From NCBI RefSeq assembly GCF_009389715.1, contig NC_052399.1, positions 27,785,146-27,849,145 on the forward strand: a stretch of DNA of 64,000 bases. Reading direction: 5' to 3'. Below are positions 45,270-55,647 of the stretch, piece by piece; the first letter of the stretch is position 1, and each line of letters begins with the position of its first letter. This DNA is from Phoenix dactylifera (taxonomy: Eukaryota > Streptophyta > Magnoliopsida > Arecales > Arecaceae). The position numbers and the translations under genes are program-made. The notes beneath the pieces were generated by a model, which was not told the DNA's origin, did no database searches, and was given only the letters and a program-made list of their open reading frames with translations.

Positions 45270-46844
45270 ATAGTGGACTCCTCCCACGCTCGACAGCTCC
45301 CATCGCGTGCGGGCCCCACCGGCCAAGTTCGGCCGAGAGATCTCGCCACCTTTTTTTTTCCACTCATCTATTGCTCCCCCTCTATTTCCCTATTAAATGT
45401 TAAATTAAAAAAAAATCCACTTCCATATCAGGCCAGTTCCATCTGGGCGAGGGCCCCACCGTCACCACCTTTGTTGGGCTGGCGGTGTGCACAAAAACGG
45501 GGCCGGTTAAGTGAAGTATTTAATTCATGACCCGGATCCAGTATCAGTTTGCATCCACCTAAATCCACCCCAACCCTAAATTTTCATCCCAATGTTTAGC
45601 TAAGCTTTAATATTGCTAGTTTCAATATGACATAGTTCATGCTCGAAAACATGGGCCTAAATAATAATTGTTGCAACAATTTGATAAACTATCAAATGTT
45701 GCAATAATGGTCGTATAATGTAACTCTTATAATAATACTGCACCCCGACTATATTATAGATATTTTTCATCTTCATAATTAAATATTATTTATTGTAATA
45801 CTTTCCGGCCGATTTGATGAAATTACTATATTTTTAATAAAGTTTAAAATATAAAATCTCCACTATTTGGCAATGCAACTATATGGTTCCCCCATCAGAT
45901 GGTTTTCAAATTTATTTTTTATAACAACTACTTAATGACTATACCAAAAATCTAATACTTTTATTTATTCTCGAGAAGATAATATTTTTTTTATTTTATT
46001 TTCATCATTTTCAAATTGTAACTTCAATATCATTGTAATTGAATTGTAGATTTATTTAAAACTTATTTAAAAATTAATGCTAAATTGACTTCTTTACAAC
46101 AATAAGTTCTATGATACATCGGATGTGCTGCAAATCTTATATTAAATAGTATCTGTTAATGCCATTATGATAAAAGATGCATGTACTACTGTTCGAAACT
46201 TTTTTTTTTTTTGATAGAGCGGATGACTCATACAATATTGATATGAATACATCCAATAAAATTAGAAAATAAAATATTTCAAAATTCAGTCAAAATAGCT
46301 ATCCAGTAGTTCACAAAAAATCTCTAGAGTGTTCCGTTATATAGGAGACGACCTAATCTACCGCTTCATTAGTCTCCCAGTAGATAGACCTCGCTACGGA
46401 GAATGCGCACTCTCTCGAGCTGCTCAAGATGTCATGCAGGAGGTGGTGAGAGCCAAACTAAATGTTAAAATGCCTATCTTCTGGCAACGGGTGAATTGAG
46501 CCTTAGGAAGGATGTGAGAAATAGATCGAAACGGGTCGGGTGTAAGCGGACAAGCTTGTCAACCCATCAGGCTCCTTCCCCTCCCAGGGTTTTCCAGAGA
46601 ACTGGAGCTCCTAGGGAAGAAGCACTATGGAAAGAAGGGCGTCGAAAGGCACTCCCAAACCTCTCAAACGTTACCCTTGGCCCCTTCCCGTTCCAGATGC
46701 CACGTGGACGTTGCAAACGCGTCAGTTGGGCAACACGTGGCAGTCGTGGTCCCACAAGTCTTGACGACTTCCATCCTCCCCTCTTCTTCACTCCACCAAA
46801 TATTTAGTTTCCATATGCAGAGATATCACCATATCAACTCGCGT

Positions 46845-46882
<38 letters not shown>

Positions 46883-46941
46883 GCAGCGGTTTCCATCCCC
46901 TTGGCCTTTTCCTCCACCTTAAACGTTATCCCCTCTCACTA

Positions 46942-46949
46942 TATAAATA
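46942..46949 (+). promoter_or_regulatory. TATA box of the ACL5 copy B remnant
   Basis: TATAAATA in the same context as copy A, kept although the gene behind it is lost. Confidence 0.6.
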
Positions 46950-47016
46950 CCACCCTACCTCTCTTTCCAGCACCCACACTTCCTTCCCTCGTCTTGTGTT
47001 TCTCTCCGCAGGAGTC

Positions 47017-47061
47017 ATGGGAGAAGCCGGCAAATGAATGCAAATGGTATGAGGAGGAGAT
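47017..47061 (+). pseudogene. ACL5 exon 1 remnant, copy B
   Basis: Start codon and MGEAG are kept, but about 57 bases of exon 1 are missing relative to copy A and the frame runs into TGA at 47035-47037, giving a six-residue peptide. Beyond 47061 no ACL5 sequence remains; AT-rich DNA and a copia LTR follow. Leader, TATA box and (CT)n tract upstream are intact, so transcription from here is possible, but no enzyme can result. Confidence 0.9.
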
Positions 47062-47149
47062 TGTTGATCTTGTAATATACTTAATAAATTATTTAAATTG
47101 CATAAAAAGAAATTTAACAATTGTAATAAAATAATAGTAAGAAAATATC

Positions 47150-47629
47150 TGGCCTGTGAGGCGTGAGAGGCATGCCAAGAGACGCACTGTCCTAAAGCCG
47201 TTGTTGCCTCCCCACGTGCAGGTATTGACGGTCAGCAATGGCTGCAAGATACAACCCGAACAGCTCACAGCGAACCTAATCTACAATGCACGTCTATAGT
47301 AGGCAAGTTACCTAGTCTATATCGATTGCCCAAAATATAAAATAATATATGAAATTGTATCAGAGGGAATGGTGGTAGGGAGAGATTATGAGAGAAAGAA
47401 GAAGACTTAGTATGTTATTTTTAGGTGCAAAGAATGGCTCCTATATGTAGGCCTTTTGTAACCCAACCATAATATTTGAATACTTATGGTCTCATTAAGG
47501 CCATAATAAGACATAATGGAGAGTTTTGAAACACCTAGAAGTTACAACAATTCTTTTAAAACTTTGTGAGTTACAAATCTTTTTATTAACACCTCTTTAA
47601 AACTTTTAAAACTCATTCAAATTCCAACA
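47150..47629 (-). repeat. Putative copia LTR (minus strand)
   Basis: On the minus strand a purine-rich TTGTGGAGGGC is followed at once by TGTTGGAATTTGAATGAG, the usual join of polypurine tract and 3' LTR start. The copia pol remnant lies upstream in the same orientation. The far end (near 47,150) is set only by a change of sequence character. Confidence 0.5.
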
Positions 47630-50298
47630 GCCCTCCACAAGTTTCGAAACTTTATAAAATCACATACATATATATATTTACATAGAAATTCGGGCAACTA
47701 TATACTATGCAATGAGTGCAGGTGTCTTCCAGACTTGAACTTGCACTTAGTTTTGACAGTTTTAACCTAAAGGATCATAGTAAACTAATTCTTGAAATAT
47801 ACCCTTTGGACCAGATTTTAACCTGCCACACACATAGTATTGATATAGACCTGGTGCGGGTTAGCGCTATTTATGGCTACGCACTGAATCTTGAATCTCA
47901 TGAGAGTTATTAGAAAACAGCCCAATTTTCATAGTCGTGGCCTCACGACAACTCTCATTTAGGTGAGTCCTTCAAGAATACATCTGACTTGTATCCCACA
48001 GGAGTATGCCTGCCTCGAGCTCATTCAGGATAACACCCTTCCTTAATGTCACATATCAAAGCACTATTGCCATAGGGATGTGATGAAAGCACAAAAGTGC
48101 GATCTACATATCAACTAAATTAGTATTATTGCTGACTGATAATGATAAATTCACTGGTTTAATATTATATTGTTGTTTGGTACAGGTTATTATAAATTAA
48201 AATTTAAATGCGCATTTGGTATAGACTGGGTTTAGAGAGATGCATCATGGCCCCAAACCGCGCGGGCCTAATCCTGCCATGATTTGATTGAGCACATTTG
48301 CACCCAAACATCCGAGCCCGCGTGCGATCTCCCAATGATCCTCGCGTTCCCTCCTTTCCGGATTAGCGCACGCACTCTTCCGGAATAAAGATTCCCACTC
48401 TCACTTCTTCACAAAGAAAAAGACTTTTTAACCTCCAATCCCATGAAGAAAAGCTGAAAATACTATTCATTCCTAAAGTTACTATTCATTCCTGAAATCA
48501 CTGTTCATATGAATAGTGTTTCACGATGATACTGTTCATATGAACTGTGTTCCGCGATGACACTGTTCATATAAAACCTTTTTTCACTGTTTTTCTTCTT
48601 CCTCCCACGCTCGCAGGTTCTCCAACTTCAGCAGCGCTTCCGCGAGCGATACTCCGTATCCAAGGCACCGCATTCCCAGCCTCCCAGCACGTTCACAGCA
48701 ACGTCCCAGTCTTCTATCCTCTTTTCCCTTTCTCATCCCGTGCGAAAACAGGGGAGGAACAACGCGTCTGCAATCAGCCGCATCCAGCCGTTCCGTGCAT
48801 TCATTCCTCCCAAAAATCACGCATCCATCCGCCTCTTTCGTGAAGCTAGCAGTCAGCAGCGTCTCGCCTCCCATATTCACCATTCAAGCTTCCTTCCATT
48901 GCCCCACGTGCGTCTGCAGCTCCTCCCTCTTCCGTGTGCGACCCGGATGACCGCCTCCTCCCAGCAAAGATCCCACGGCAGCTTCCATCTTCATCCTTCC
49001 GTCCGCATTCACAAGCTGCATCCAGCCTTCCTATTCTCGCCATCAAGGAGAATCCCAGCCTCCCACACCCCATTGATCGAGATCTCCCTGCATCACGTCC
49101 TCTTCCCAGCTTATTCCTCCCATCCCACGGAGTTCTCCCGGCATCCCATGCTGCAATCAAGCATCCATTTCAGCCCGTGAGCCGTGCGAAAACAAGGGAG
49201 GAGCAACGCACACAGCCATCCGCGTGCAACCTCCCGGCATTCCTAGATCAACGTCCGCATTCTTCCAAATCAACATCCTCCTCGTGTCCGTGATTCACCT
49301 CCCAGCCTCACGCCAAGGATCACGCGTCCGATCCAGCCGTTTGCATTCCACCCCAGCAATCACGCATCCTCCCCCTCTCCACCTTCAAGGGTAGGGTTGA
49401 TCTATAAAAGGAGGTTCTCGGTTGGACAGAGGGGGGAGGAGGGTGTGCTCAGTTGGGCCAAAGAACAGGGGAGGAGAGGTGTGCTCGGCTGGTTCAAAAG
49501 AAAAGGAGGAAGAACAGAGGCTGTTCTTGAGAAAAGAAAAATAAAAAAAGAAGAGGGAGTTCCACTGTGGGAGAGAAAGGGAGAGAAAATGCAATTTTCT
49601 TATTTTTATTTTATTTTTATTTGCAGAAGAGAAGAAGCATTAGGCTTCCAATCTTCATTTTTATTTTTGTAATCAGTTTTCTTTTTATGAAATCCATCAA
49701 TGCTCTTTCATGCAATCCTTGTTCTAGGTTCAGTTTAATTTCTATTTTTTTTATGTAATCTTTTAATTTTTCTTTCATGCAATATATGAAATTTTCTCTC
49801 ATGCAATCTATGTTCCAGGTTTCAATCTTCTTAGCTTCCATCCATTTTCTATGCCAAAGCTCTTTTTGATTAGTCAAATATATAAATGCTTTTCGAATCT
49901 AAGTACCTGTCTTTTCATTAATTTCAAATAGAAAACATTCTCTGGTAGACCAGAGAATCATTCAACATCCCCGAAGTAATATTTTTCTTATTATTCAAAA
50001 ATCGGCTTTGAATTCGAGTGAACGTTTTGATTTTTATGCAACTCAAATCGCCTCCCAGTGGATCGACCTCTTACGACCACTATTCTTCGAGTAGAAAAGG
50101 TAAGAGTATAATTAATTTAAACTTTGTTTGTCGGTTCTAACAATGATCTGTTTAGCGTATTTTTATGTAAACAGAAATCGGACAATAGGATGAGTAGGAG
50201 ACTATCTCCTTAAAAGTAGTGCTGAAATAAGTTACTCAATATGGATTGTTTCTACCCATTGAACCTTCTTCATGGGATCTCCAATCACAAAGGTTGGG
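47630..50298 (-). other. Copia 3' untranslated part with LTR-like GC-rich insertion
   Basis: Between the copia stop (50299) and its putative LTR. About 48,150-50,143 differs in composition. It has ACTGTTCATATGAA repeats, a GC-rich stretch, a TATA-like CTATAAAAGGAGG at about 49,402 and an end reading GGTTCTAACA. This looks like a solo LTR of another element, but matching target-site repeats were not found. A perfect 10-bp-arm inverted repeat, ATTCTCTGGT-AG-ACCAGAGAAT, lies at 49937-49958. Short ORFs in the GC-rich part show no domains. Confidence 0.4.
48465..48575. repeat. ACTATTCAT/ACTGTTCATATGAA short repeat cluster
   Basis: Five successive variants of ACTATTCATTCCT or ACTGTTCATATGAA about 20-31 bp apart, in the upstream part of the LTR-like segment. 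Direct-repeat clusters of this type are common in the U3 of plant LTRs. Confidence 0.7.
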
Positions 50299-52040
50299 TT
50301 ACCTCCCTAGGTGACTCCTTTGTGGGCTTAAGCCCATCCCCCTCGACAAGTCTTTGATAGCTCTCTTAGAAAGAGCTTCGGTCAACTGATCATATATATT
50401 TTTCTCAAACTTTACGAATTCCAAAGACACAATATTCGTATTCAATAGGCTTTTAACTGATTTATACCTCACTTGTAAATGCCTATTTACTAGCCCGAGC
50501 GGCCGGCGAGCGAGTGGTTAGTGGCAAATAGCACCCTAGTTGATGGCATTCCTCCCTGCGGCTGGCACTCGAGGAACCACGGGACACTCCATACAGAGCA
50601 AGCAAGTTTTTTTATTGGTATGTGCCTGCCTTACTAACTCTATTACTGCCTTACTATCACAATATATAGAAATGGCAGGTATGGGTTTATTAACTAAAGG
50701 CATGTCAAGCATAAGGTTCTTAATCCACTCAGCCTCAGAGCAAGTTGTATCTAAAGCTATAAGTTCTGACTCCATAATACTCAAAGAGATGATAGTTTGT
50801 TTCTTAGATCTCCAAGATATTACTGATGCACCCAAAAGAAATATATACCCTAAAGTGGACTTCATATCCATATTGTCTGTTATCCAATTCGCGTCACTAA
50901 ACCCTTCAACTACATTTGGAAATTCCTTATAACACAATGAGCATTCCATAGTTCCTCTAAGATATTTAAAGACTCTCTCCAAAGTAATCCAATGACCTTT
51001 GCTAGGATTATGAGTATATCTACTAAGTCTCCCAACAGCGTATGCTATTTCAGGTCTAATTTTATTTGCTATGTATAATAATGATCCAATCATTTGTGAA
51101 TACTTCAATTGAGATACTAGTTCACCATTATGTTTCTTCAAATGCACATTTAGATCATATGGTATTGATATAGGTTTACAATCAAAATAATTAAACTTTT
51201 TTAACATCCTTTCTATTGTACTGGTTTGATTAAGAGTAATTCCTTTAGGTATTATTTCCAATTTCATTCCTAAAATTACATAGGCTTCTCCTAAATCCTT
51301 CATGTCAAACTTTCTAGAAAGATAAGACTTAACATCATTTACTATCTCTAAATTTGTCCCAAATATTGATATATCATCAACATAAAGACATAAGATCACA
51401 TTTTCTCCATTACTCTCTTTGCAGTACCCACACTACTTATCATATTCATTAATCTTAAAGTCATATTCTAAAATCACCTTATCAAACTTCTCATGTCATT
51501 ACTTAGGAGTTTGTTTTAAACCATACAAGAATTTAACCAACCTACAGACCTTATGTTCTTGACCTTTAACTACAATACCTTCAAGTTGCTCCATATATAT
51601 CTCTTCATCTACGTCTCCATTTAAAAAAGCAGTCATAACATCCATTTGATGAATCACTAGGTTATGCACTGATGCTAAGGCAACTAAAATTCTAATCCTA
51701 GTTATCCTATATACATGTGAATATGTATCAAAGTGATCTATTCCTTCCTTTTGTGTAAAATCTTTAGCTACTAGTCTGACTTTGTATTTGTCTATGCTTC
51801 CATCAGATTTTAACTTCTTCTTGAACACCCATTTACACCCAATAGCTTTATTTTCAGGAGGTAAATCAGTTAACTCCCAAATATTATTTTGAATAATAGA
51901 CTCTATCTCACTTTTTATAGCTTCCTTCCAAAATGGAGCATCTAAAGAAGACATAGCTTAGGTAGTAGGATCTCCTTCTGTTAAAAATGTATAAAATCCT
52001 TCTCCCAAATTTTTTATGTTCAGTGATAACCTTGAGACAA
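50299..52040 (-). pseudogene. Ty1/copia pol remnant (RT and RNase H)
   Basis: Minus-strand copia polymerase. From high to low coordinate: FYTFLTEGDPTT (with a stop), DAPFWKEAIKSE, GCKWVFKKKLKSDGSIDKYK, RLVAKDFTQKEGIDHFDTYS, HQMDVMTAFLNGDVDEEIYM, KFLYGLKQTPK, then two stop codons (TAA, TGA) where Q-W is expected. The RT active site LCLYVDDISIFG follows, and the RNase H part (FSDANWITDNMDMKSTLGYI, SKKQTIISLSIMESELIA). After a short foreign insert the C-terminus continues (NRHLQVRYKSVKSLL to the stop at 50299-50301). Integrase, protease and gag are absent. Not functional. Confidence 0.92.
50492..50604. other. About 112-bp GC-rich insert inside copia RNase H
   Basis: Interrupts the copia frame between QAHTNKKT and NRHLQVRYK; the flanking codons join almost seamlessly when it is removed. 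It is GC-rich (contains GCGGCCGGCGAGCG) in AT-rich surroundings. No terminal inverted repeats or clear target-site duplication. Origin not recognised. Confidence 0.7.
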
Positions 52041-52560
52041 GATTCCTGCTTTTATGGACTTAAATTTTGAGTTTTCTTCCATTTCCTGCACTGCTCTGTA
52101 CGGAGGGATCCATCTGTTCCTAATATCTCATTTCGAAGCCTTGATCTTTTCCAATTTGGAAATTCCAGATCCCAATCAATTATTTGCTGATGACTTCTTA
52201 AAGTGTAATTGGAGTTCCAATTGAAGCTCCTTTGCACCAATGATAACTCATTTCACCAAGTCACCAGATCAGTAAGTTTCAGATTACCCGTCGGTAGCTT
52301 AAACCTGCTTCCGATGAAGCTTTGGGTATTAAGATTACATCTTTTTGCACAAAACAAATGCAAAACAAAAAAAAGAACAAAAAGCAGATAAAAGGAGAGG
52401 CTGTTAACTCACAGCAAAGAAATCTTTCCCACAAGGTTCAAGTAATATAGCTTGGAAGTACCACTTACAAATAACGCCGGCGATGCAAAGTTACAATGAT
52501 TTATAGAAAAATCGAACAACGAGAGAACATATATTCAAATTAATTATAATTTGCTGGTTT

Positions 52561-52953
52561 TCAGCTCCGCTTGACAGGATCAAAGTTGGCGACTCCAACA
52601 ACCGCCCCAACAATGACGCCGAGCACGACGCCACCAGAAACGATGCTGAGCAGGAAGTTTTTCAGTGATGGTGAGATCCCTGGCTGTGCTGCCTCTGCCA
52701 TGTCTGGGATCACCAGGGCAGCAGCCAAAGCTGCAGCTGTTAGCCCGGCTACTGCCTGCTCCTTTGTCGATGATGATGATGATGATGATGCCCGGACCAC
52801 AAGGTGGCAGTGGGATCTGCTGATAGAAATGGTGGCCCTTGGTAAGGGTCTCATTGGATGGAACAAGGCACTGGAGCCTAATAAGGTTCTCCTCTGGGTA
52901 ATGAAGGAAGGCGAGGACGTCGCCATAGTCACTGCAGCTGCAGTAGCGGCCAT
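52561..52953 (-). CDS. PSBX: Photosystem II protein X (PsbX) precursor
   Basis: Intronless 130-aa precursor of the small photosystem II subunit PsbX, a single-span thylakoid protein near cytochrome b559 that influences quinone turnover. Residues 1 to about 56 are a Ser/Arg/Ala-rich chloroplast transit peptide, followed by poly-Ser (57-62) encoded by a TCA repeat. A thylakoid signal-like hydrophobic stretch ([23 protein letters not shown]) is followed by a likely cleavage after AEA. The mature part has [20 protein letters not shown], the membrane span, and the family end NFDPVKRS. The frame is intact and the C-terminal half matches plant PsbX closely. It sits between two decayed copia elements of opposite orientation and has no counterpart in the first duplicate. 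Confidence 0.95.
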   Translation of the reverse strand: MAATAAAVTMATSSPSFITQRRTLLGSSALFHPMRPLPRATISISRSHCHLVVRASSSSSSSTKEQAVAGLTAAALAAALVIPDMAEAAQPGISPSLKNFLLSIVSGGVVLGVIVGAVVGVANFDPVKRS

Positions 52954-53145
52954 TGAGAAGTGGTGGCTACTGTAAGGCAGGGTGGTGGACAGAGTGATGT
53001 GGGTGGTGGCTTTAGTGTGGATGAAGAGAAGGGAGTGGAAGTAAAGGTGGGAGATGGATGGGAAGATGAGGGGTTAGGAGGTGGCTATGAGATATCAGGT
53101 CAGCATCTGAATCCTATGTGGATGCTTCTGGTTCTGGGATGATAG

Positions 53146-53152
53146 GATAAGG
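53146..53152 (+). promoter_or_regulatory. I-box-like GATAAGG upstream of psbX
   Basis: GATAAGG about 195 bp upstream of the PsbX start codon (reverse orientation relative to the gene), with GATAA again on the other strand next to it. I-boxes are frequent in promoters of light-regulated photosynthesis genes. Inference from motif and position only. Confidence 0.4.
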
Positions 53153-53506
53153 TTATCTCTGGGATTCTCTCTTCAGATGGAAGCAGTGGTCAGACATCTC
53201 CCGATGGAAAAATTAGCTACAGGACCAAAGACGTATATATGTTTTGAATAAAAAAAAAAAAAGAGGGGAGGGGAGTGGATAATAGTATTCTTACATAGTA
53301 AGAAAAAATTAAGATTAGCTAAAAGATTACTGCTATTAGTTTATCAACACATTAAAACATGGTGAAAAACTTTAAGAATTTAAGAAGCTAGAATCCTGCA
53401 AACAGAGGCATTGTGTATTGATAGGATTCAGCTAAAAGCAGTGCTATGCATGGCATGCATTGTGAAGGATAATACTACATCGTTTTAAAAGTGTACAGGG
53501 AGAAGA

Positions 53507-53838
53507 TGTTGGATCCTGTTTAATTAAACCCTGATTCCATTTAATTAGAACCCACATTTTGACAAGTATCACTTATAAATCCTGATAATCACAAGAACAT
53601 TGAGGTAATTGCACGGCAGTGAAAGATTGCCTTGATGGGGGGTGACTCTTCATGGGTGTAACTAACCACGGCGTTTGGTCCCTGGAGAGGGCTATAAATA
53701 GCATGTTAGACCCCTTCTCTAATACACGCATTAGGAGCTATCTCTCCAGAAGATCTCTTGCTAATCTCTATCCAGATCAGAGCAAATCTCTCTCAAAGTT
53801 CAATTCAAGATGGATTTAGCGAGTTAATCATTCCATCA
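53507..53838 (+). repeat. 5' LTR of a plus-strand copia element
   Basis: Runs from TGTTGGATCC to TTCCATCA (TG..CA, about 332 bp), with a TATA box-like CTATAAATAG at about 53,690. It is followed directly by a tRNA-Met primer-binding site. The right end is well defined by that site; the left end rests on the TG alone, since the 3' LTR is missing. Confidence 0.75.
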
Positions 53839-53839
53839 A

Positions 53840-53851
53840 TGGTATCAGAGC
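53840..53851 (+). other. tRNA-Met primer-binding site
   Basis: TGGTATCAGAGC one base after the LTR end, the standard complement of the plant initiator tRNA-Met 3' end used by copia elements to prime reverse transcription. Confidence 0.9.
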
Positions 53852-55640
53852 GGGTGGATTCCAAAATAAATTATACCTATTTGATTTGTTGGACGGGAAA
53901 AAAAAGAACCTGATGTTATTTAAACATCAAAAATTTTTTTTGTCTGGCCGATGTGGGACTAAACTCCTATCATGGGATGAAAGTTTTGCCCATATTACTT
54001 AAAGCAATGAATAACTTTCATTTGGGCGATGTAGGACTAAAACCTTCATCTCTTTTTCCCTCCTTTCACCTCTGCTTGAGAAAATGAGGAAGGGAGAGCC
54101 GCTGCCATAGCCGCCGCTGCGGCGGGTCTTGGTCGCGGCCCTCCCCGTCTTAACCGGTGGCCAACAGGGCCACCGTCCAGCCACCGTGTCCTCGGCCGCC
54201 GCTACGGCCCACCCCACCGGCGAGCCGGCAGCTGCTGCAACCCGCCGTGGCCGCCATGGCCACCACGAGCAAAGGAAAAAAAAATGGAAGAGAGAAGGGA
54301 GGAAGGACAGCGGCGCTCCGGCTTCTGCCGCCGTACCCTCCTTCCATGAGGTGGCTGGGGAAGCCACCGGTGGCTGCATGGGCCAGCTAGCGGCCGCACC
54401 GCCGTGTAAAGGGGACGGGTCTTCACGCCGTCGTTTCCCCTCCTCCTCCCATGTGGTCGGAGAGGCCAACGGCAAGGGGCGCCAGCGTCGTTTGGGCGGT
54501 CGGAGGCGTGAGCAACCGGCAGCCACCGGCGTCATTTGGGAGAGGATGGCTCATCGGATTTGACCCTTCCCTCTTTTCCCATCACGATTTGGGGAAGAAC
54601 ATGAAGAGATGGGTTTCGAATTTCGGGCATGGAATCCAAACCGAAATCCGAATCCATTTAAATAAAAAAAGGGGTGAAGGATTAACAGGTTCCGGGTTAT
54701 TAGGTTTCGACCCGCAACCCGAAATCCGAATCCTTTTGACTAAACTGTGCGTTTTGCAGAGAAACCCCTGACAATATGTTATTCTAAAAAAGGGGCTTCC
54801 GAAATTCATCTATGGTCCCCAGCCGGAAGTTAAATTACAGAAAGGTCCTAAAGTATATTTATTTGATCCTGTACTTAAGATCCATTACAAAACGGTGCAA
54901 TAATTATTACATATTGGTCCCTGTAATGAATTTATTACATAAATGATCAATTTAGATGCTTTCTTATGATGATACATGATTGTTTATATTATTCATTTTT
55001 TCATGATAAAAGGGTAATATATGCATGAGACGAGCCAAAGCATCTTATGTAGAAAAAGACATAAAAAATGATTAAATTTTTGCATATTTATGGTGACGAG
55101 CCAAAGCATCCCATAAATTTTAGAATGTTTTATTTTAATTTAATCAAAAAGAGTCTTTTATCACCATCTCATGAAATTGAATAGTTGCATCATATATAAT
55201 GAACCGGCCCCAAAGGGAAGTCATTATACAAAGTTAATGATGGGATAAAATAATGTTATTAGTATAATATTTATGATGAAATCTTGTTACCCAAAGGCCT
55301 TAAATTCTTCATTAATATTGAACAATATCTAGTGAAATTTATCCATTGAATAACGGTGTCTAAGAAAAGCTTGTCAAAAAGGCATACGTGCCTAAGAAAG
55401 GCTGGTACTTAAGTGAGCCTAGTGCTTCACCACCAATCTGGAGCTGATCTGGCCATTATTCTTTGGATTTTTCCCGCTAGATATATAAAGTTCATTAAAT
55501 ATCATACATAATGCATTAGTTTTATCGTAAAGGGGTAAATCATGTAAAGTTAATTTTGATTTACTCACTAAATTGCTAATATAGGTTAGTGATTTAGATA
55601 AGGTTTTAGCGTAATTATAGCATGCATATTGATAGTAAGC
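53852..55640 (+). other. Copia leader with GC-rich antisense ORF
   Basis: Between primer-binding site and gag. At 53999-54535 a 178-codon Pro/Ala/Arg-rich frame is open on the minus strand, in a strongly GC-rich island (about 54,050-54,560). Open frames also exist on the plus strand there, as expected of GC-rich DNA. No domain recognised. The rest is AT-rich with GACGAGCCAAAGCATC repeated (about 55,031 and 55,094). Confidence 0.4.
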
Positions 55641-55647
55641 ATATGTT

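Larger units (their letters stand above)
44936..47061 (+). repeat. Segmental duplication, ACL5 upstream block, copy B
   Basis: Second copy of 18213-20244, with (CT)n tracts at about 45,231-45,267 and 46,846-46,880. It has an extra segment near 46,600-46,655, a local duplication GGTGGACTCTCCAC near 45,150-45,200 and an extra CGGATGTGCTGC-containing stretch near 46,110. Homology ends inside ACL5 exon 1. Confidence 0.92.

Noticed and set aside
48546-49293. Overlapping open frames on both strands (99-146 codons)
   Set aside because: They lie in a GC-rich LTR-like segment, lack any motif and overlap each other in several frames.
52300-52400. psbX as a processed retrocopy
   Set aside because: The A-rich stretch downstream is on the wrong strand for a minus-strand poly(A) tail, and plant psbX genes can be naturally intronless.
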